Positions 43,501 to 54,072 of a stretch of 64,000 nucleotides of DNA are shown here, piece by piece. Made by a program: the position numbers and the translations under genes. The stretch comes from Arion vulgaris (lineage: Eukaryota > Mollusca > Gastropoda > Stylommatophora > Arionidae). The DNA lies in the NCBI GenBank assembly GCA_020796225.1, contig CM036765.1, forward strand, positions 7,513,082 to 7,577,081, read 5' to 3'. Below the pieces are notes generated by a model that saw nothing but the letters and a program-made list of their open reading frames with translations, did no database searches and had not been told where the DNA came from. Within the stretch, counting starts at the first letter, position 1; each line of letters opens with the position of its first letter.

Positions 43501-43506
43501 TTTATT
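43501..43506 (-). promoter_or_regulatory. Candidate polyadenylation signal of transporter copy 2
   Basis: TTTATT on plus is AATAAA on the minus strand, about 37 bp downstream of the stop codon at 43545-43543. Position and sequence are typical, but no transcript evidence is available here. Confidence 0.5.
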
Positions 43507-43542
43507 AATTTTTATATTGTTCTTAATTATTAAATATAATAA

Positions 43543-44360
43543 TCAAATCGAAGAAATGATTCGACTATCATGATTTCCATTAACTTCAGTATCGGACATG
43601 GGATAACCGTCGTAAGTGGAGTTGGTTACCATGAGACCATCTTTGACTTCTTCGTCACACTTTTCGCGTATCACGTGATGCGACCTTGACAACCAAAACT
43701 TACGAACAAATGGAAAAAGTAGCTTCTCATCAATAACCGACTCACAATGTTTTTGTGTGAAGTAACTGATGATCACGCCCACAAGAAAACTAATTAAAAT
43801 ACTATAACATCCGTACCATTCATATGAGATATCGTAAAAGGAAAAACCAAAACGACGTGGGTCATCTGCTATTACTGAAGTGTTCACTGTCGATGTGTGA
43901 TTGACAGCGTATGGATATATCGTACTATGTTTGTTAAAGGCATACGACAAAATGTCTTCTGTAAAGTTATTCACAGAATTATTACGAAAGCACATATCAG
44001 TTGGGGGAGGTGGTAACGGTTTTTCATTGACTCCGTACATTTTATTTCCTAGTGTGATCCACATACTGAAGACAGCGGAAATGACACAGCCAGAGACAGC
44101 TCCATATTTATTTGCCCAGGGAATTAGTGCACCAAGTATAAATATACCAGCAACTGGTCCACTACAAGCTCCAATAATTGTTACAACCATTTGAGATAAC
44201 GGACCTTGAATTGAGTTAGCTCCATAAGCAAGACCTATTATCAAAATACCATATAGAAAAACTAAAGCTTTGGTGATTGTAGTGGCAGTTCGTTCTTCAA
44301 AGTTCTCTAGTTGTTTCTTCAATAAGTCTTCTACTGTGATGGCTGCCAGAGCACTTATTC
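43543..44360 (-). CDS. SLC5-like transporter copy 2, exon 7 (C-terminus)
   Basis: The acceptor TTTCTAG|GA at 44361/44360 enters with two bases completing Gly. The exon encodes ISALAAITVEDLLKKQLENF (the SSGxxSLAAVTxED motif of SLC5), helices ALVFLYGILIIGLAYGA, VVTIIGACSGPVAGIFILGA and GAVSGCVISAVFSMWITLG, and a loop with four N-glycosylation sequons (NNS, NFT, NHT, NTS). A last helix (YSILISFLVGVIISYF) and an acidic cytoplasmic tail follow, ending SSI before TGA at 43545-43543. The tail end fits a class I PDZ ligand (S-x-hydrophobic), as reported for some SLC5 transporters. 271 whole codons plus stop. Confidence 0.95.
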
Positions 44361-44579
44361 CTAGAAAGAGAATTACAACAATTATCACTTTAAACAAACA
44401 ACAAAAAATTGATAGTTCTGTTATTATTTATATGATACATGTTATAACATTGTCACTAATTGCAAAGTGTAAAAAGTGTTCAAGATAAAAGCAGCTCCAT
44501 TGACAAATAAAAATTTGCCAGGTAAGTATTGCATATTGTCTAATTACTATTTAAACCGGTTCTGAGTAGCTCGTCCTTT

Positions 44580-45140
44580 TGTCACACTTGTTCATCGTCC
44601 CTTGAAGCACCATAATGGGGTCAAAGGCGCAAGGAAACAACGACGCGTCAGATTAGTGAGCTGGCACTAATCCCCTGCGCTCACCTCCACGTGGTGAACC
44701 AGGTAACAGACGGTATTTCCGGTCTGGCTAAGAGGGCAGGTGCCGTGGGAGAGCTTATCTGGAGCAAGTATAGATGCAAAGGTAGTCATTCTAGATGGGA
44801 TCCGCTCACAACACAGACGCGCGAACTCACAGATTGGCTATTAATGCTCACCTCTTCTGGCCGATGGGAAAAGCTGGAAGGATAAACGTGGAACCGGGTG
44901 GGGCGAAACTCGGTTCCCGCGCATGCTCTCTCTTAAACCCTCTCTCTGGAGCCGATGAGTATGCTGGCAGTCGAGTTAAACTGCAGTTGGTCCACTAGGC
45001 CGATCGAAAAGACATCGACCCGCGCGGGGCGAAATTCGGAGCCCGCGCATATTCTCTCTTGAGCCCTTTCTCTTGAGTCGATGAGTATGCTGGGAGCTGA
45101 GCTGCACGCGGGTCCACACGGATGACATAGGCAAATGTGA
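44580..45140. repeat. GC-rich segment with a 105-bp tandem duplication
   Basis: The blocks at about 44887-44995 and 45010-45118 share GGGGCGAAA.TCGG..CCCGCGCAT, CTCTCTTNARCCCTYTCTC and GATGAGTATGCTGG. They are followed by GTCCA. Together with 44690-44760 (GGTCTGGCTAAGAGGGCAG) they resemble the 5' leader of a retroelement, but no protein is encoded. This lies in intron 6 of transporter copy 2. Confidence 0.55.
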
Positions 45141-46010
45141 GCACGTCGGGAATTGAACGAGTCTTTATTTAAGAACTGATTCCGTACCAAGGAACACTGG
45201 AGTGTAAATATTTCGTATCTGCCTGGACCAAGCGTCGCTTAAAAGACGATGACTGTTTTATTGAATTTTTGTTAGTTTTGGTTCCGACTGAAGAGTTATA
45301 TTAACCGGAAACTACTTAAAAAAGGATATGTAAATGATAAAAAATACAAAGCATTGTTGCTTATGCTAGAAGTATAATTGAAACAAAGTTTATCATTCAT
45401 TTTAATATACCCCTTTGACGTAAAAAACTAGCGATTTTTAGGAATGTCCACGATGTAAGTTTGTGAACAGCTAATAAACCATACATTCTATCACTATTTT
45501 CTTAATGTTTGTGTATTCATAAATGTATTACATATATAAAGAGAGCAGTTAGACTGACTTATTCAACTTATTGTTCATCAAGTCGCTTGTTAAGTTGGAT
45601 TTTTGTTCTCACAATTTCAATTAGTGTTTTTTTTAATGCATGTTAATATTTTTAATGCAAAGTCAACACAACATTATATTTTCGGATACAGTAATATTTT
45701 GTGAAAGTACATTCATTTATCTTTAATTTGATATATAATAAGTTAAACTTTAAATAATATTTAGAAACAATATTTTAATTTAGCGAAAGTATGTGTGCAA
45801 ATTTTTGACGCTGAATAAATAATTCGGTCCAGAGGCGAAAAATAATTATGTAGTGAATCAATCTGCTTAGGTATCTGTTCTGTCTAATGTTTCATACCAA
45901 TGGGGAATAGGATGTCAAGTCCTTTGTTTTTCCATTAACTATATCGGTACGAAAGGAGATGTGATCAACATCACATCTGCAGCCATTACTTCCCAGTGCT
46001 TTTCTGGTAC
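45141..46010. other. AT-rich intron spacer
   Basis: No recognisable feature in this part of intron 6. Confidence 0.4.
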
Positions 46011-46014
46011 CTAT

Positions 46015-46130
46015 TTGAGGCTGAGTCGACCTGAGAGCCGTTACGGTCTCAAAATAGTTCCACACCTACTGTAGAATTGAACTCGGACCAGGTGTCTAAG
46101 AAACTAGCGCACTAACCACAACGCCATCTT
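46015..46130 (-). mobile_element. tRNA-like SINE head
   Basis: The minus strand reads AAAGATGGCGTTGTGGTTAG (A-box region) and CCGAGTTCAATTCTACAG (B box). It stands alone, without the body of family 1. Confidence 0.5.
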
Positions 46131-46265
46131 TGCTAATTTAAAGATGATTAAATAACATTATTGTGAATAATAACAGCTTTAATACTTCTAACTCTTCCAA
46201 TTATTTGTTTGTTCTTATTTTGTTTATGTCAACAAAAGACATGAAGTGTTTTTGCTAGAACTTAC

Positions 46266-46395
46266 CAGAAGACAGTGTGCTAAGAGAAGCACTAAATATC
46301 ATTGCCACGTAGACGCCACCAATGCCAGGGTAATACTTTAGTGCACTCATCACAAAATATGGTGAAATTTGGTTTGCGTTAAAGATAAGTCCAGC
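46266..46395 (-). CDS. SLC5-like transporter copy 2, exon 6
   Basis: The exon lies between acceptor TTTCAACAG|GCTGG and donor TCTTCTG|GTAAGT, and both are strong. It encodes AGLIFNANQISPYFVMSALK then YYPGIGGVYVAMIFSASLST LSSG. It matches the SLC5 block D-Q-x-x-P-x-Y-V-M...LPGxxGLFxAxxFSGALSTxSSG. It enters in phase 0 directly after CDPFK of exon 5 and leaves one base that pairs with exon 7. 130 bp. Confidence 0.95.
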
Positions 46396-46539
46396 CTGTT
46401 GAAATATAAATATTTGGTAGTATATATATATTTATATATATAATAAATGCAATTTCCCACAACCTTTTCAGACCTTAGGGTACGAAGTGCCTTTTACTTC
46501 ATATGTCTAACTCAAAAAAGTGCAGGAGATAGGTAGGCC

Positions 46540-46645
46540 GGTTCATTTCCTCACGCGCGAAATGTCGAGTGTGGGAGTGAAACCACAATTCTCATGAGTT
46601 TAAGTCGATAGGTGAACGGTTATGTGCTATGCTAATCCGTCATAT
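46540..46645 (-). mobile_element. tRNA-like SINE head
   Basis: The minus strand has GATTAGCATAGCACATAACC and TGTGGTTTCACTCCCACAC, resembling A and B boxes of a tRNA. It lies in intron 5 of transporter copy 2. Confidence 0.4.
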
Positions 46646-46660
46646 ATATCTATATATATA

Positions 46661-46820
46661 CAGTGTCGGCTCATGATCACTTTTGTTGGTGGAGCCAGAC
46701 ATTTTCCCCGGATAAATCATAGTTTTGGGTTGCTATATTTTAATTTATAAAATAATAAATACACGTTAACATTATTTTTGGTGGGGCCCGGCCCCACTGG
46801 CCCTTAATGACGAGCCGCCA

Positions 46821-46823
<3 letters not shown>
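46661..46823. mobile_element. hAT-type MITE, 163 bp, inserted in a TA repeat
   Basis: Ends CAGTGTCGGCTCATGAT and ATGACGAGCCGCCACTG are imperfect inverted repeats of about 16 bp. TATATATA flanks both sides, consistent with an 8-bp TSD but also with a pre-existing TA tract. It has no coding capacity. Confidence 0.75.

Positions 46824-46874
<51 letters not shown>
46824..46874. repeat. (TA)n microsatellite
   Basis: About 25 perfect TA units. Confidence 0.97.
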
Positions 46875-46875
<1 letters not shown>

Positions 46876-46879
46876 GCCT

Positions 46880-48960
46880 TTCGTAACTGTATACGTTACA
46901 TAGGGTCTGGAAGCAATTTCTTCATATTGCTCTATCCTGGGCAACTCGCTAAATCTCCTCCATGGAACTGAGACCGATATTTCTTGCTTCTCTTATCAAA
47001 GCTCTTTCCAGTGTCTCCCTAGGTCGTTCTCTCTTTCTTGCAATATTTGCATCCCACTTCAATGCCTGTTTTGATATTCGTTGATCGATTCTCCTCAACG
47101 CGTTTCCAACATATCTTCATCTTCTCCTTCTTATAGCAGTTGTTACTAGTGGTTGATTAGCCATTTCTCTGATTTCATCACCTCCAGAATTCGTTTCATT
47201 TTATATTCATTATTTTTCTCAGACATCTATTTTCAAATGCATTCAACTTGATTTCTATATCTTTAGTCATTTTCTCGCTGGCCTATGTTATAATTGATAC
47301 AACATTTGAATTGAAAATTCGTAAGTTAGTTTTAATACTATACAACGTGCAGTTCCATATTTTATTTAGACTTTTAAAAGCTGATGTTGCTTTAACAGTT
47401 CTGTGCATAATTTATTTTTAAACATTTCCTGTGCAATCAAAATTGCTACCTAAATAGGTGAACTGCTCTGTTATTTTTATCATTTTAGTTTCCAGTGTGA
47501 TATCTGCATTACTTGCCATAGGTGTCTTCATTATATTTGTTTTTCATAGCTTATCTACAGTCCAACATTTGATGCTATTGATTACAAATTACTTGGGTTC
47601 TTTTTTTGCATCTATGAGTTGATTTTACTTAACAAAGCAATATCCTCTGCAAAATTCCTAATCTTCTATTTTAGTTGACTATTTTCTAATTAATCGATAC
47701 CAGTTTCGTCCCTGCAACATTTTCGCATCACCCAGTTAATTGCCACTCCAAACAATAGCGGAGATATAATACACATTTTTTTACCTCCGTTTTCAACCAT
47801 AAACCAATCACTGTGTCCACCATCAGTGCGAACTGCACACTGTGAACCATAGTAGAGATTCGATAATGTTTATTATTTTGTCAGGTATTCTATAGCATCT
47901 CAGAATATTCCACAGGAAATTAGTGTAGACTATCAAAGGCTTTTTTAAAATGAAATTTAGTATAAGTGGTTGTTGCTTTTCAAAATGTTCCTAAAAAATT
48001 GGTCGCAGGTTAATATTTGGTATAAGCAGCTTCTACCAGGTCTAAATCCAGCTTGTTCTTCTCTCAGGGCTATATCCACTGCTCCTTTGATTCTACTGAG
48101 AATGATTTTGCAAAACGTCTTGGTCATTACTGGCAATATGGTGATCCCTCTCCAGTTGTTGCAATCTTTGAGATCACCTTGTTGGGGATCTTTACGATTA
48201 TTCATTTTCCATTGATCTGGGACAGTTTCTTCTTCCCATACTTTATTAAATAGTTCTTCTACCTGGCTAATTGTTGTATCATCAACCGCTTTGAGCATTT
48301 CTGCAGTAATTTTGTCATCACTCGCTGCCTTATTGTGTGTCAAGGAACGGATTGCCTCCCTGACCTCAGCTACATTTATTATTTCTCCGTTAATTGGTAG
48401 GGAGTTGTTTCTTGCCTCTTCGTCAAACGTGAGTAATATTGGTGGATGAGGTCTATTTAATATTTCTTCAAAATGTTCTGTCCATCTTTTCTTCTACTCG
48501 GTATCTGATGTTAGTACTTTACCATCTTTACTCTTGATTGGGCCACCCTTTGAAACAAACGTTACAGTAAGTTGTTTTAGTGTATTGTATAGCATTTTAC
48601 TATTTCCAGTCTTAGCTGGCTTTTTCTTTTTCTTCAGCCAGTCGATTGACATATGCTCTTTTATCTCTTCTAGCTGCTCTTTTCACTTCCTTGTCTTTTA
48701 GTCTTTATTCTTCTTTAGCTTGGATTTCATCTGTTGCATTATTATTATCAAATATGGCTAGTTTCATCTTTCTTCTTTCTTGAATACATTTTCAGGGGGT
48801 ATCACTTAAACAAGGTTTCCTGTCTTTCGTCTTTAACCCTGCACTACTACATGCCACCCCCAACAGTGTGTTCTTTATCTTAGTCCATTTGTCTTCAATT
48901 TTCTATTCATTTTCTCCATTGAAGTTTTTATATTAACTTGTTTTTTAAGTTAAACAACGC
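46880..48960 (-). mobile_element. LINE family A, RT plus C-terminus (decayed)
   Basis: From its 5' side on the minus strand: a segment around 48780-48360 without a clean frame; then RT motifs NKAASDDKITAEMLKAVDD, NWRGITILPVMTKTFCKII and EEQAGFRPGRSC (48343-47957); then frameshifted sequence to 47300; and the C-terminal GHTLR/RGRPKETL-type tail (47150-46880), homologous to 588-1115. Catalytic YADD is not readable. This is a non-functional copy in intron 5 of transporter copy 2. Confidence 0.8.
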
Positions 48961-49350
48961 GTTTTTTCATCTTTTAGTTCAAAATGAACAACTAACCAAG
49001 AACATCATTGAATATAAGAAATGCTGATATTACTCTCAAACGTCTGGTCACAAAATAGTTTAAAAATAATGATGATTACATTTCTCACTCTCATTGTGTT
49101 TAGGGGACAGTGCTATTATAAAGCTCAGAGTGAGAAACATTTTTTTCCGCTTATATCTTTCAAGATGACAGTGAATTCGACGTGGAAACAGTGAAAAAAG
49201 GACTTGGGAGACTTTTCTTATCTTCAAGAGGGTTGGGGGTAGGGCGACTGTTGAACAAAACTGTTGAGAACCACAGTGGTAGAGTATTCTGTCACGCAGA
49301 CTTCATGCTGTTTAGAGCTTACCCTTAGCGATTGATCCTTGCTCAGCATA
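48961..49350. other. Spacer, nothing recognised
   Basis: AT-rich sequence without a clear feature. Confidence 0.4.
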
Positions 49351-49354
49351 TCTA

Positions 49355-49470
49355 TATAGTATAGTTACATATCAATATGGTATAGTTACATAAAAATATG
49401 GTATAGTTACATAACAATATGGTATAGTTACATATCAATATGATATAGATAGAGAACAGTATGGTATTAT
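49355..49470. repeat. 21-bp tandem repeat, about 5 copies
   Basis: TATAGTTACATATCAATATGG units with minor changes. Confidence 0.85.
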
Positions 49471-49489
49471 TACAGTTAAAATGTTGTAG

Positions 49490-50400
49490 ACACGAAACAC
49501 GTAATAACAAAGTATTGTAGTTTTACATAATACAAAAACAATGACAATATACAGCAACGTTTCGACCAAAAGGCCTTTATCAAGCAAACGATAAAACAAA
49601 AGTAGCGAATGTCACAGAACAACAACATATAGACTTTGACAAAGATATTACAACGGTAAAAAATGAATAAAAATATGTGACTAAAACGAATAACAAAAAA
49701 ATACAGAAAAACTAGAAGTGGAAAGAGAAGAGAAACAATAAATCATCAAGTAAATATATGACATATACATTTAACATCTACACAAATAAAATATAGAGCA
49801 TGAGAAGAGAAAGTACTAAGAAGCATAGGAATGTAGAACGTTTAGACCATGAGATCGCAAAGTACCATATAAAGAAATAAAGCGATTCTCCAGAGCAAAT
49901 CGACTGCGATCATCAGAGGAACATGAACGGATGGCAGTGACCTGGTGGACGCTGCGTGCACCCAAATGGTCAGTACCATTGAAATGAGTGGCTATAAGTG
50001 TCACAGAGCATTGGCGTATATCGTGTAAGTGTTGGCCGAAACGGTCACTGCGCATTTTGACTGTTTCACCGATATATGCCTTAGCACACCGCTTGCAAGT
50101 GATAGCGTAGATTATATTTCGGGACTCGCATGTAAAACCATCTTCAACAACAAACGTGGCTAAAAGAAAAAATACAGTAGGAGTCTGTATCACATAAGTA
50201 CACGTATTATAACGCCGATGGCCACACTGGACAGTGCCAAAATGACTCTGGAAATTGGACTTAAGGCGACTGTGGACCAACATATCCTTAAGACTTCTGT
50301 CCCGTCTGTAAGCCACCAAAGGATAGTTGGAAAGAATGTAGACACGAACCAAACTAGTAAAGTTACATATCATTATAATATTATGTTTTGGCAGAGTCAT
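49490..50400 (-). mobile_element. Penelope-like element, C-terminal GIY-YIG part and 3' UTR
   Basis: A 194-codon minus-strand frame (50400-49816) encodes the end of the Penelope pol. It has FGTVQCGHRRYNTC, CESRNIIYAITCKRCAKAYI with GETVKMRSDRFGQHL (the GIY-YIG-type core, with its Arg and following H), and a C-terminal FISLYGTLRSHGLN. The RT part upstream is missing. Downstream, 49620-49540 carries the GGTCGAAACGTTG block common to Penelope 3' ends, also seen at 43200. Confidence 0.88.
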
Positions 50401-50790
50401 GTGACTTCAATATTAACTCATTAAATATTAAGGTACGCAGTCTGCGCCAGTGTGTTTGTCCAGCTGGACCATGTGCAGCAGGATGCGCTATATTTTGTTT
50501 CGTAATCACATTAGCGCAAATTTACCTGCACGCATTTTGATCGTTAACTAGTTTTTATCTATTCTTTTTTATTCTATTAGATTTAGATAAATGTAAATTC
50601 ATGTATCTACAACTTTACACAACAGTCAGACAATGTCTCTAAGAAATAAGAAAGTTACAAGCTTAACTTGTGCATACGATGACGGGATGGAAACAATTAA
50701 CAAAACTGAATTCAGCCATAGCCTGTTTTAAAAAAAATATCCGGTAACTAATATGTTAAAACTACAAAGAATTATTTTAATAAACACAGT
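50401..50790. other. AT-rich intron spacer
   Basis: Nothing recognised between the Penelope fragment and exon 5 of copy 2. Confidence 0.4.
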
Positions 50791-50795
50791 CTCAC

Positions 50796-50968
50796 CTTAA
50801 AAGGATCGCAGCGAATATAAGCAAAGTAAGCATATACGACCAAACCAAATCCATTTATCACAAAACATAAAAGAAGAATCAAACCGCTATTAATGAGGAA
50901 TGCACCCCTAGCGTTCTCCATTGATCTCATAGCAGAGATGCGTTGTAGTGTAGATTGGTTACAAAGAC
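50796..50968 (-). CDS. SLC5-like transporter copy 2, exon 5
   Basis: It encodes LCNQSTLQRISAMRSMENAR, then a hydrophobic helix ending FGLVVYAYF and CDPFK, the NQxxxQR block and following helix of SLC5. The donor AAG|GTGAGA after 50796 is good. The acceptor TTGCAG|GT at 50969/50968 has a pyrimidine tract. The alternative 10 bases further in, which copy 1 could use (TAG|T), reads TAA here and is not an AG. So copy 2 has only one plausible acceptor, whose phase does not match the exon 4 donor TG|GTACTA. Confidence 0.85.
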
Positions 50969-51084
50969 CTGCAATCCTATAGAAAAAGATACACATGATA
51001 AAAAGTGAATGTTGTAAGGCAGTCAGGATCTGTTGTACATAGTTCAAATACTTTTATATAATTATAAGATTCTAAATTGTCCGA

Positions 51085-51225
51085 CGATGTTGCATTGGCT
51101 ATATTGCACGAACTGGGCTCAATCCCTCTTCACAGAAATATCATACCATCTGCAAAGGGTATTATACAAGAAAATATGCACTCGTGAACACAACGTTGCC
51201 TTTCGAATTCGAACCCCATTTTTGG
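51085..51225 (-). mobile_element. tRNA-derived SINE, family 1 (truncated)
   Basis: It contains a degenerate B box (GGGGTTCGAATTCGAA on minus) and the family body with AGTGCATATTTTC and GGTATGATATTTCTGTG. Homologous to 20262-20492 but missing the A-box part. Confidence 0.7.
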
Positions 51226-51485
51226 GTGTATATATATATTAATATATAATACCAAACTTCTATATACAACAGTAATAGTGGTCTGTCGCAAACGATGAAG
51301 ACAACAGTCTTAGTCGTGTGTTGTTGCACTTCCACCTACATGTTGCTGGAACGGACTCCAAAGGTTTCTATATATGACAATTTTCTAGCGATGAAGTTAT
51401 TATTACACCACACCAACAGTCAAGCTGGCTCCAATTTCTCAGACTGCGGGAAACTTCAAATGATCTTTCATTTTGTCATGTCAGA
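51226..51485. other. Spacer
   Basis: A short TA-rich tract lies at 51228-51250. Nothing else is recognised. Confidence 0.4.
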
Positions 51486-51489
51486 CATT

Positions 51490-51930
51490 TAGACTCCAGG
51501 CCGCGGCAGCGTTGAAGCGGGTGTGTGTCCCACCCAAATATGCAAAACAACTGGAATGCCCAGCATAGGTAGGCAAAGTGCGCGTTCCCGCTCGCAGGGA
51601 ACCACTGCTGCCTTGTAGATTGATTGGGGACAATCAAAGGCTAGCGGAGCAAACCGTAAACAAACCTGAACGGACGACAAACCAAGGTGTTCATGAAAAC
51701 GACAGGTTTGCTGGGAAAATGGCGCTCATAAGCCCGGGAGGGCAGGCAGTCTAAGGGTCGCTGCCCTGAAAGAAATAGCAGCCCACTGCCTTGTGGGTCT
51801 GACTGGGGACAGTCAAAATCTAGCGGAAGAAGCGAATCCGCACACAATAGCTGGCTGAGATCGAACACCCCATCGAAGGATAAGCAACTGAGCTCAAATA
51901 GATGCTGAAGGCTGGTGCACGTACATTACG
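51490..51930 (+). mobile_element. I-like LINE 5' UTR fragment
   Basis: AACCACTGCTGCCTTGTAG...GGGGACAATCAAAGGCTAGC and a second block with GCCTTGTGGGTCTGACTGGG match, in reverse, the duplicated leader segments of the two long I-like LINEs (15056-15300 and 41370-41630). Only leader sequence is present. Confidence 0.75.
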
Positions 51931-52074
51931 TTCTGATGTCTGGCTGTTTATATATTACAAAGATAATAATTAAAACAGGCATAGAACGATCGAGGAAGAA
52001 AACTCCAGGACGGTTTGGGTCCTTTGATTTTGCAGAGGAACTAGTTTACAGTTGTTTTTATTCATGTTTTTAAC

Positions 52075-52190
52075 ATGTATTTTTCTGTTTGAAATGTCAC
52101 AGATCATAATATTTCTTATAGCGCTTTAGGACATGATGTGAGTTCCTCACAAACGCCCGGGGGCCCGTCGCACCAGTTTGAGAAACGCTG
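52075..52190 (-). mobile_element. Possible hAT terminal fragment
   Basis: The minus strand begins CAGCGTTTCTCAAACTGGTG, resembling hAT terminal sequences of the CAGNGTTTCTCAAAC type. No matching second end is found nearby. Confidence 0.4.
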
Positions 52191-52194
52191 ATCT

Positions 52195-52450
52195 AACACA
52201 AATCTGTACCACAGCTGAGACATACATGATCAAGGTTATAAATGTAAGTCTTGTGTGTTTTGTCTTTTCACGAAGTTCGTTTTCTCTGCGCCGTAGCAGG
52301 ACGACAATTCTCAGCTGTGAAAGTTTCTTTTGTGTTATTACAACGCCACATTTTATGATTTGGCGAAAGGGATTCTCAGCATGTGAAGTTTGTATCGAAT
52401 CATTCTTTAGACACTTAAAGAGTGTATTTAAAGCGGTTTTTTAAATACTG
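52195..52450 (-). mobile_element. LINE-B 3' fragment
   Basis: The minus strand, with frame breaks, reads FKYTL, WRCNN-like and a KTHKTYIYNLDHVC-like end, matching 33060-33240 and 38840-39060. Confidence 0.6.
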
Positions 52451-52489
52451 AGTGACTCTATGAGCATGACTCGTTAATTAGCAACGTGT

Positions 52490-52748
52490 ATATTGAGAAG
52501 GATGAGTACTTTGAATATCATGGACAGAGAAAGAACAAATGCTTCTGTTCTGCAACAACTTGATATTAAAGAGATTTCACTATTAAAGAGCATAACATCA
52601 ATGACACTTAAATATTTCGGACACATCAAACGACATGAGTGCATAGAGAAGGTAATTTTGGAGGGAATGGAGTTTTCACTACTGCTCTCATGGGAGCCAA
52701 GTTTTGGAAGGGACAAGCTACTTGATGATGATAATATTGAGAAGACAT
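52490..52748 (+). mobile_element. LINE-C C-terminal fragment (RTE-like)
   Basis: The plus strand reads NASVLQQLDIKEISLLKSIT, LKYFGHIKRHECIEKVILEG and ends KLLDDDN. It matches the end of the element at 55620-58910. The GRPRKRW block is missing or mutated. Confidence 0.75.
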
Positions 52749-53005
52749 TGGGTGGAGCTACTGTCGCAGTTTATAATCAATGTAGTAATCTTCATTTACG
52801 TACCGGACTTGCAATAGTCACAGTGATGATTGGGCTGATTGGTTGACTGTCGGGACATGTATGACAGAGAGTAATGGTGTTCTAACACGTGTGAATCCAC
52901 ATACATTTTTCCAGTGGGAGGCCGGTTCAAAATTACTTTTAAATGCTATTTAGTATTCATTACCGGAAATTAATTTACTTAACATTTTTATCAAAAGCAA
53001 TTGAC
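52749..53005. other. Spacer
   Basis: No feature recognised. Confidence 0.4.
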
Positions 53006-53008
53006 AGC

Positions 53009-53054
53009 GGGGGTGGGGGTGGGGGTGGGGGTGGGGGTGGGGGTGGGGGTGGGG
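53009..53054 (+). repeat. (GGGGGT)n array, G-quadruplex-prone
   Basis: Seven to eight uninterrupted hexamers GGGGGT lie on the plus strand. Four or more G5 runs in a row are expected to be able to form a G-quadruplex. It lies in intron 4 of transporter copy 2, on the non-template side of the gene's minus-strand transcript. Confidence 0.95.
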
Positions 53055-53332
53055 ATATCGCCCGCGTCCAACCCCACCCTCTCTTTGCATTAACGTACAG
53101 AAGCTAATGTACACAAAGTACTAATATATTTATTTAGAATGCTGGAATTTCTGACTCGTTCTTCTCTTGATTAAATTGCAAGAGTTTGATTTTCGACATT
53201 GGCACAGTTCAGAAATCAAGACGTACCTAAATGTTCTAAAACGTTGATCAATCATAAATGAATTGGTGTCTTAGGCCTTTGAGTGTTTCTGGATTTGTTG
53301 AGGAAGAAATCGGATCGCGTATGATTATATCT

Positions 53333-53590
53333 GCCGGCGCCCGAGTGGTTACCGGGGCCCAAATTTGGGGTGTAAAGAATAGAACCACTTTTACCTGCCA
53401 CGCAAGTCATAAGAGGCGACTAAGGAGGTTTGGCTGAAATCGGATGCACGTGTCCTAAACGTGTAGAAATCTATGCGTTTAGGGCCTCCAAACCAATGTG
53501 CAACGTATACACGTTCTTGGCAAAGATCAAACATATCACAAAGAGTGATTAAAATTGGTCGTAAAGAGCGTACGCAAAGAAGAAGAGAGA
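53333..53590 (+). mobile_element. SINE-like repeat, family 2
   Basis: It opens with CCGGCGCCCGAGTGGTTACC and ends AAAGAAGAAGAG. This is the best-preserved of three copies. The opening resembles a tRNA A box (GCCCGAGTGG), and GGCTGAAATCGG takes the place of a B box about 85 bases on. Confidence 0.82.
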
Positions 53591-53765
53591 TATCTGCCGG
53601 GATGTAATGATAAAAAAATATGTACAGCCTGTGTTAGCGGTTTTTAGGGGTTTGTAGAACAGTGAGCATGAGAAATAAGCATGAGAAATTTAATGCCATG
53701 GTTAGTGCAGTCATTGCGAAACTATTTAGACTATGACTTTTTTCTTTAAGCTTCCGACAGAAAAC
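53591..53765. other. Spacer
   Basis: Nothing recognised. Confidence 0.35.
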
Positions 53766-53769
53766 AACT

Positions 53770-54072
53770 CCATGGCTTTAGTGCGGATTGGACTGTCTTT
53801 TGTCCTTCTCTGCTTTTTTGCCATTAGGTGCAGCAGGTTTAACTGATGATCAGTTCCGAGTTAGTGGACGCTCGGTCGCTTGATATGTTGCGGTATTGTG
53901 GAGTTTTAATTTATCCGTAACTCCATAAATACATAATTTTCTTGGTATACCCCTTGCTCTTGATGATTCAATTTTCTGGTTTTAATCTCTTGCAACTGGT
54001 GTATTCGGGTTCATTCTCACCAAGCGACCACAAAATTTGAGTCTCTGTTTATCAATGAATGTACGAGTAATA
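53770..54072 (-). mobile_element. LINE C-terminal fragment
   Basis: The minus strand reads RTFIDKQRLKFCGRLVRMNP followed by ARGIPRKLCIYGVTD, a non-LTR C-terminal block like 3868-4238 (DKQRMKWFGHLIRMHP, ARGRPRKRW). The 3' part is decayed. Confidence 0.65.
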
